Shown here: positions 56,391 to 64,000 of the stretch, in pieces
Numbering within the stretch: the stretch's first letter is position 1
How the letters are laid out: every line of letters starts with the position of its first letter
Source: Eutypa lata
Taxonomy: Eukaryota; Ascomycota; Sordariomycetes; Xylariales; Diatrypaceae
Assembly: GCA_022661535.1 (NCBI GenBank)
Contig: JAKULF010000006.1
Span: 1,979,001-2,043,000 of the forward strand
DNA length: 64,000 nt
Direction: 5' to 3'
Notes under the pieces: model-generated
What the model saw: the letters and a program-made list of their open reading frames with translations, nothing else
What the model was told of the DNA's origin: nothing
Databases searched by the model: none
Translations under genes and position numbers: made by a program

Positions 56391-59300
56391 GCACATTAAG
56401 AGTCTCACATGCGGTGGTAACAGAAATAGTTCAGGACCGATTTCTTCTGATTACTGCATCTCCTGTGGAAAGGCATATCGTTTATACCTGAACCTACCTA
56501 GGTTACTTACGTCCGCCCCCTTTAGCACTGAAAATGCAGTGAAGCTTGGGACTCAATGACATAATTGGCCGACCTATTCCTTGATGCTCATCCAACTTTT
56601 CCATGCTGGGATTAAAATTGAAGTAAATAAGCACACTTCTACTCACAAGGAACTAGAATTTCCATACAATTCAAGACTTGCAGAATATATTTATATCCGA
56701 TACTGAATAACACACAAATGTTACCAGCTGGATCTTATAAGAGTACCTAGATTATCTAACATATCAAGGACTGTTTACTTGGTTTGGGTTATATAACAAT
56801 CCACTATAATTCACTTAAAGGTCAAATGTTTATATCAACTTTAGACTATCACTTTATTACGATGGCACGTCGAATCATGATTAACCACCGTAGTACCACT
56901 GCTAGGGGAAGACCGGTTGGCAATGGACCCCGAGGTAGATCATTCAGGCCAGCTATTTCGACGGGAGGTTGAGCTATGGCACGCTGGATACCTAAGGTTC
57001 TCTAGTCTTCGATGAGATCTGATTCGTGTCCATATGCGTGCGTTGATCGGCGACGGTGACGGTGACGATGACGTTGCGCCTAAGCCTGATAAGTGAGACC
57101 CAGAGGACGGAAGACCTGAAAGGGCCGGAGTGTGTCATCGAGGCGAAATACCAAACAGCATGCGGCTACTCTATAGGATGCTTGGCTACAGGAGGTGCAC
57201 GAAGCTCGATAAAGATGACCTACCTGCCTACGTGCACTGAGTAAGTGCCACCACCACCACCATGTCAGGGGAAGTTGGAAATACAACTCTGCTGTTTGGC
57301 TCGGTTGGCAGACCCGGGAGACGGATGTAATATAATACCTGGCCGATCCCGTACCCTGATCGACGCCAGGCTAGTAACGGTATACGGGGCTGTATTAACG
57401 AAGCTTAATGAAGCTGAGGCCTCCACACCATAGAGAATTGGCCATTGGGAATGAAAGAAACAGGACATTGTATGGCAGTGCGAGAGGACTCAGTTGAGAC
57501 CGACGAAGCGCCTTGGTGTCCCTGTTGCCGCTGCCCCGTACGAGTGGCCCCCTCCGAGCTCGCGAGAACCTAGGTAAAGGGGAGAAAAGGTCCTGTTTTT
57601 GAGGAGGTTTGAGAACCATCTAATCTACTTTAAGTTCTTAAAGTTACCTCTGCCCTGGGCTCTGGTTGGTGAGCCAGAGACTGGCGGATGCGGTAATGGG
57701 AGGGTCCCTCGATGTTACTGTGATGTTACTGTTACGCAGAGCTAACTACTGAATTCTCTGCTATGATGTGGGGTCCAGAAGGACAACGTACCTATGTAAG
57801 TGACAAGGGGGGATATTAGGAGAACCCCATGTGTTAATCGAATGTCATCATCGATCAGTGAAGGAATCTAGGTAGCAGAAACGCTTCTAGAGCTAGGCCT
57901 CTACCTATATTATTTCGTCATGTGGAAATAGGCAAATGGCGGGGTCCCCTATATAAAGTTCCCTATAAACAGGAATCTGAAGTCGATTTAAAAGGGCGAC
58001 CGGCAGATTTAGTCCGGAGGTTACATTTACGGGCAGGGGGGTATTTAATTTGGGAAATCCTGGTCGTGGAGGTTGGGATCTCACTCCAAAAAGGGCCTCT
58101 AGTGGTTGGGGAACATCTAAATGCAGACGGATTAGGTAATAAGTTGAAATGCAACAGGCAAAGCTGCCAGTAGCAAGATGGGGATGGATGGGTCTCTACC
58201 ATATCTTCAACCTTGCTTGCTAGTATATTGACGATATCATCCCGGAGAGCCTCATACCCGGGCCCCTGATGAACTTATCGAAGCAAGTAGATTCTATATA
58301 TAACCTTTATGGATATTGTTTAACGAGGTTTAGATAATCTACCGGGGCATATGTCAATACCAGAGTGGTAGTTCTGACCCTTATTGGTGTATGGATGCCT
58401 CTAATGGTTAACTACGTAGTAGTCCGACATAGTCCGTATGTGCTTATTGCATTTGGTGAAGATGGGAGCTTAGAGGCATGATGACAGCACCTCTTGGTAC
58501 ATGGGAGGCTATTAGATCAGCAACTTTTTACTGTGGTGATTGCCGTATGCTATGAATACATAGGTGTTCAAAGAGATGACACAACCGGACCGTCGATGAT
58601 CTCTCAAGAAGTCCGAGGCAATCTGAAGATAATGCAACGTCTAGGTGATCTTGGGAGCGATCCTTAACTCAAGGTCCGGGGTAGATCAGACCAAGGTTAG
58701 TCTTTTCGGACGAACGCGAACGGTTAAAGCGAGTTTGCCACGTTTTTCTCCCTTCTACTCTGTCTGAGCAGTCATCCCGTGCGATGTATTCGGGCCGTTA
58801 CAAACCTCTCTTTATGCAAATGCCTGCTGACTGCATGCTACTATAGGCCTAATACACAATATACCTACACAACTACGAAACAGCTAGATGTGCACCTGCG
58901 GAGTCATTCATTTAGCTGGTCATGCAGACTGATGAGTCTCCTAAACATTCGTCTTGAATAACTTTGGCGGGCTTGTTAGTTTGGGTGCCATCTAGCCGTC
59001 ACGGCCTTGGCAGTGAATAAAAGAAGTAAACCGGTTGCTAAGGGTTAAGGGCTAAGGATAGCTGTGATATATGTTAGAGCTGAGAATATTTGCCTTATCA
59101 CAGTGGCATTACCAGAGCGACGATCAGTCCTCGCTCCAACAGTCTGCCGGCGCTAGGCGGATGGGTGGGTGGCTTCTAGAAAGGAAGGTCAACCACCATA
59201 ATGGTATCAAGATATTGGGTTATATAAAGGCACTGCTGCGTGACTTCACCCTGAGTCACGTAAAGGAATGGGGTTGGCTCGCTAAAGGGGGAGAACTCTG

Positions 59301-61754
59301 GGCTCTGTATCGACATATTAAAGGCAAAGCCGAAGCAACCAATCTATCTCCTAGCATGCTAGAATATCTTGATCTTGTAAGTTCCATATACGAGTAGGTA
59401 GTTTGTGTGTTGGAGATACTGTAGTAATAATATAGACAATGGTGGTGGGGTTAGGTAGCATCTCTCTCGTACTTACATATGTGCATGTATCTGGTCTATG
59501 TATGCACTTATCGACGAGCAACTTGGAGCCGTAAGTCTCTAGTCACATTGTTAAGTAGCACTACAGTGTATACTGAAGAGTGACCAAGACTTCAATAGCC
59601 ATACCTAGCCTGGGGCTTAACAGAGGTTTCTATACCTTCTCCGCAAAGAAATGTTGAGTTGAGGATAAACATTTAGATACCTACGCTATGGGGATTGCCT
59701 GCCTATAGGTATAGCGAAGATTTAACCGGTTGCTTCTTAACTATAATAGAACACTAAAGACGGTGGATGAACTATGTAGGCCTTAAACCTTTGAGTCCCC
59801 TATTCACTTTCGTATACAGTTAAAGCTCACTAACGACGCTTTCTACCTTCTGCTAACCTCCAGTAATCGATGGACTACCTACTTTCAGCGTATGTGATGA
59901 GACACCCTACTTATTGCATGGGAAGTTACAGAGTATAAGCACCCCGCCTTGTCTCCGCGTTGACTCGGCGATCCGAGGGCATGCGAGAGACAGAAGAGCG
60001 GTAGCGAGATGTTGGCTTTCTGCATGGCTGCTGCATAGACAATGGAACTGCAAAATTACTATACCTTTTTGTACTCCGTACCTACTTACATAGCTACATA
60101 TATATACCGGCATGTATTTTTGCTTGATTGGTCCTTTTCCTTTTTAGTATCAAGGCACATGCATGTACCGACTGGTTCAATTGGGTTTGATATCCACAGC
60201 TAAATACTCCTTCGTCTCTTATTTCATGCATTCACTGAACTTTATAGCTGCATACATATGTACTGTAGCTAGACTCTAGTTGTGTCACCATGGGTAGATG
60301 GACACCTATTATTATCTAACTTTGATGTTGATATAGGAGGGGTGATCTGTGTTGACTTGTAGGTAGTAGAACGATCTCTTATTCGCTACCTCATTCGTAC
60401 CCTGTATGCCTTTGTAACCCCTTGAACCCCAGATGTTCATCTCCAAAAGAATGCACATCACATCATTGACCAGCGGCTATGTGCATTGTCTCATAAAAAA
60501 GAACAAGTAACTATGTCGATCAATCACCATATCGCGGCAGCTAGACGAGCAGGAAGTCGTCCGTCAACAGGCAAGGCTCGCCACACTTGGAGAAGCCAAC
60601 CTGATTTTCATTGATGGGCATCTCGTAGATTAATATCTAAGTCAATCGCATGCTGAAGCTTGCTGCTGACTACCTACATAGCAACGACACTGGGAGCTGA
60701 GTGACTATATACATATGTACCTATGTAGTAGGAATAGGAACACAAGTAAGAGGTATGTAAGAGCCAACACATGCATCTTCCCCGCTCCGCTCCCTTACCG
60801 AAAATTGCTAGCATATCCGCTCCAAAAATGGAGTAGCTCCAGACCATCATGTTCCTCTCGCTCCACCTAATGTAGCGTGTGCGGCGCGGGCACTAGTGAA
60901 TGAACATCAGATTGACAGCTTCGAGAGCCATCACGAGGGTGAAGATGAATCAAGGAAAGGGATCCGAACCCGTTATAAGAATTAGATAAAGTGGCTCCTA
61001 TACTCATTGAAATGATTATATATATGCGATAACTATACGTACGTAGCTATTTGTCAACCTCGAGTAGCCTTAAATTTCACAGGCAACAGGGGAGAGATTC
61101 TCAACTAACAAACTACACCGTAGCATTTTAGAAGATGGAATCCAATTAGGGGAGGTAGGTGAGTCGACAGGGCCCCCGGTCTTATACTATATTAGTTGGT
61201 CTAATGTACATGATTTCCCCGCCTATCCAGCAACCCATAACTATCAGGTGAAAAGCGCAGTACGCACAGTATTCTGGGGTTATAACGGAACCTTGCCCTA
61301 TATGTCATAATGGACTGGGGTTTGCATTGGGGGTGTGGTCTTTAACGGCTCTACAGTTTCTGCCGTATTGTACACTCTACTCTGTTCGGCCTAGACAGGA
61401 TGGGAGAAAGGCTAGGTACTTCGTATCAAGCCCTCCTACAGCTTTCCACACAATTCCCACTTAGACAGAAAAGAAGTTCTATGCCGTGCGTGCCTTGCAT
61501 GAGTCTGTCACTATCCGTAGGAAACCTCACTCTCTAGTTTTCCCTCCAACCTTGTCTCCTGCGTATGGCGTCCTGTCGATTCGTTCCACTGAACTCATAA
61601 GTTGTTGTTGGTGAACGCCCGTGGTTGTTGTTATTCGAAACGCCTCCGCCGACCTTTGACTTTAGTGACCGGCTCCTGCGCAAAGTCACTCGCTACGATA
61701 ACACGATAACACGACAGTACGTGGGGCTTAGTTGGTGTGTGGAGGTCCGAAGAA
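56391..61754. other. 5.4-kb gene-poor block
   Basis: No gene is supported. The only ATG-started frame near 110 codons (59071-59397) has no recognisable motif. The DNA is AT-rich with TACCTA/TAGGTA motifs, and the last 300 bases are C/T-rich leader of the next gene. Confidence 0.55.
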
Positions 61755-64000
61755 ATGTCGCCGTCGTCGACCGGCGACTCCCCTCTTTCGGCGGGCGCCG
61801 CGAGCAATTCCGGAAGACCGTTCCCCTTGCCGTCGAGAGAAACGTTTTCCATTGATACTTCGGGGTCGCATCTCGGCGCTACTACCAATGGGAACTCGCT
61901 CAAATCGCCGACGGCATCCAAAATCCAGCGGACCAGCTTCAGCAAAGACGGCATCCTGGGTGCAGCCCAGAAGGCCCGAAACCTGTCACAATCGTCCGAA
62001 TCTCGGTCCGAGCAGCTCGCCAATGGACTGCAGAAAGCGCCGAGCGACGACGGGATAAACCCGCTAAAGAGACGGAACACGGAAGCCACAGTGGACTACC
62101 CCCGTAGACGAGCTACAATCGCGGTAGGTGATGACATAGGAAACGCATCTAGACTGGATGTGGTCCTGACTATGGTCTCTACGTAGTGTGAAGTCTGCCG
62201 CTCACGGAAATCGCGATGCGACGGTACCAAACCGAAATGCAAGCTCTGTACCGAGCTGGGTGCCGAGTGCATCTATCGAGAGCCCGGGATCAAGCTTGAC
62301 GCTGGCGACAAGTTGATCCTGGAACGGTTGAGCCGGATCGAGAACCTTCTGCAGATTAACTTGGTGAACGGCCATGCTAACGGTATCCATATCTCACACG
62401 ATTCGCCCCCGATCAGCAACGGAACCGCGCTGAGCGGCGACCATCTCATCGTCCAGAACCCCTCCGGAAACTTTGTCTCCATCATCCCGAACGGCGGCTT
62501 GGGCACGTGGACGAGCGGGAATGGGACCAATATCTCTACAATGCCGAAAGTTCATACGAACGCTGCTTTGCATTTACTGCAGTGGCCGCTGATCCGTGAT
62601 TTAGTACAGCGACCATACGATCCCCAGATCATCCTGCAACTGGAAATGGCACGTGAGCCCTTACATTCGCTAGCTAAGACTCCCTGCGTCGATCTTTCGA
62701 ACACCAATGCCTACATCGAGGCGTACTTCGAAAGGGTTAATGTGTGGTATGCCTGCGTCAACCCTTACACATGGAGGAGTCACTATCGTACCGCGCTTTC
62801 TACGGGTTTTCGAGAAGGTGCAGAGAGTTGCATCGTACTACTAGTACTTGCTCTCGGTCAAGCAAGTTTGAGGGGCAGTATATCCAGCATAGTGCCACAA
62901 GAGGACCCCCCAGGCCTCCAGTATTTTACTGCGGCGTGGTCACTATTGCCTGGCATGATGACTGCTAATACGGTCTTGGCTGCCCAATGTCATCTCCTCG
63001 CGGCGGCATATCTCTTCTATCTAGTCAGGCCGCTCGAGGCATGGAACTTACTGTGCACAGTGAGCAGCAAATTACAACTTCTGCTTATGACCCCTACTCG
63101 AGTCCCAGAGGACCAGAGAGAGCTTTTGGAGCGTATCTATTGGAACGCATTGCTCTTCGAGAGTGACCTTCTGGCAGAGCTAGATCTCCCCCATTCTGGC
63201 GTTGTCCAATTCGAAGAAAACGTTGGACTACCTGGCGGGTTTCAAGGCGAGGAGTCTGAAGCTGTCGGCCGCGACGACCTGTGGTACTTCCTAGCAGAGA
63301 TTGCTCTCAGGAGACTCCTCAACCGCGTCAGCCAACTCATCTACTCTAAAGATTCTATGGCTTCTACGACCAGTCTGGAACCCGTTGTCGCCGAGTTGGA
63401 CTTCCAACTGACTCAGTGGTATGAGAGCCTTCCGTCGGCGTTGCAGTTTCCCTTCACCCGGACACCGCTGCCGGATCCTGTGCAGACCGTCCTTCGACTG
63501 CGATTCTTTGCGTGCCGGACGATAATCTACCGTCCGTATATCCTAGCAGTACTCGATAATGAGCAAGCTTCACTGGACCCCTCAGTCCGGGAGGCTTGCC
63601 ATAAGTGTCTAGAAGCCTCAATCCGGCAGTTGGAGCACATACCTGCACAGTAAGTACATTTATGTAACCCATGATTGGTCAATTCCCCGTCTTTCTTCGG
63701 CTGTTTTAATTGTCCGCCTAATCTGACAACTCGGCCGTAGTCATGCCGGACATATGCCCTATCTGTGGCAAGGTGCGCTGTCCATAGTTTCGCAGACGCT
63801 ACTCATTATGGGTGCTACCATGTCGCCGTCACTTTCGACTATTCTCTTGTCGTTGGTAACTCACCGGGAGGTCATTGACCAAATCATCAACGACGTCATT
63901 ATGGATATTGAGAGGATGGCAGTTCTAGCACCTAGCATCAGCATGGCCGCTGAGATCATCAAGGAGGCGGAAGTTCGGCGGCGTAACTTCCTCAGCGGCT
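61755..64000 (+). CDS. Zn2Cys6 transcription factor, C-terminus cut by window end
   Basis: Model join(61755..62123, 62187..63649, 63741..>64000), partial at the 3' end. Exon 1 (123 codons from ATG 61755) is Ser-rich and ends in basic PRRRATIA. A 63-nt intron (GTAGGT...TACGTAG) is phase 0 and lies exactly before the zinc cluster: Cys124, 127, 134, 141, 144 and 151 (CEVCRSRKSRC, six residues, CKLC, six residues, C). A short helical linker, LILERLSRIENLLQ, follows and may dimerise. A Fungal_trans-type middle region has LIRDLVQRPYDPQI, VNVWYACVNPYTWRSHY, GQASLRGSI and LVRPLEAWNLLCTVSSKLQL. A 91-nt intron at 63650 splits a His codon and leads to HAGHMPYLWQGALSIV, still open at base 64000. Pathway unknown. 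Confidence 0.88.

Noticed and set aside
59071..59397. ATG-started 108-codon frame
   Set aside because: No motif, no promoter or intron signals, AT-rich surroundings; not enough to call a gene.
60960..61040. B-box-like GGGTTCGGATCC on the minus strand
   Set aside because: No A box lies at a suitable distance upstream.
1..64000. CRISPR arrays, operons, ribosome binding sites
   Set aside because: The window is eukaryotic nuclear DNA with spliceosomal introns; no regularly spaced repeats of the CRISPR kind were seen.

Overview
The window is nuclear DNA of a filamentous ascomycete (Pezizomycotina; a Sordariomycete is my guess, not provable from sequence alone). The reasons are short GT-AG introns (about 48-245 nt) with CTAAC/CTAAT/CTGAC branch sites, Zn2Cys6 and bZIP/DUF3425 transcription factors, an NmrA-family gene, an ascomycete Mdv1, and gene deserts full of TACCTA/TAGGTA microrepeats. 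Most genes had to be reassembled across introns. In every model the reading phase closes at each junction.

Layout: (1) 1-9.7 kb: a histidine-phosphatase gene, a tRNA-like Pol III unit, a decayed LTR element carrying only an intact gag, then a bZIP/DUF3425 factor and an NmrA-like reductase that diverge from a shared ~520 bp region with repeated TAAGCCAT sites. (2) 10-15 kb: gamma-tubulin complex component GCP4 and a senescence/spartin-domain protein, both on the minus strand. (3) 15-25 kb: a 4 kb gene-free stretch, a large Zn2Cys6 regulator whose start lies on a 17-nt first exon, and a classical short-chain dehydrogenase. (4) 25.6-28.5 kb: a frameshifted polyketide-synthase ACP relic in gene-poor DNA. 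(5) 28.5-38.5 kb: xylose-reductase-type AKR, GINS subunit PSF2, an LSH/HELLS-type SNF2 remodeller diverging from TFIIA small subunit TOA2, and an aryl-alcohol-dehydrogenase-type AKR. (6) 40-49 kb: mitochondrial fission adaptor MDV1, chorismate mutase, BCP1 and a Pcl-type cyclin. (7) 49-61.7 kb: two gene-poor blocks holding an ankyrin relic and other fragments, separated by a membrane-anchored lactonase/beta-propeller gene. (8) From 61.75 kb to the end: a second Zn2Cys6 regulator, cut by the window edge.

The genes do not form one pathway. The window mixes conserved housekeeping genes (replication, chromatin, transcription, cytoskeleton, mitochondrial division, aromatic amino-acid synthesis) with accessory redox and regulatory genes. 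Degraded remnants lie in the AT-rich spacers. The points most worth following up are the gag-only element whose ORF is intact although its LTRs have diverged, the patterned bZIP/NmrA divergent promoter, the PKS relic next to an SDR gene, and the (CTAA)6 branch-site array in the PSF2 intron.
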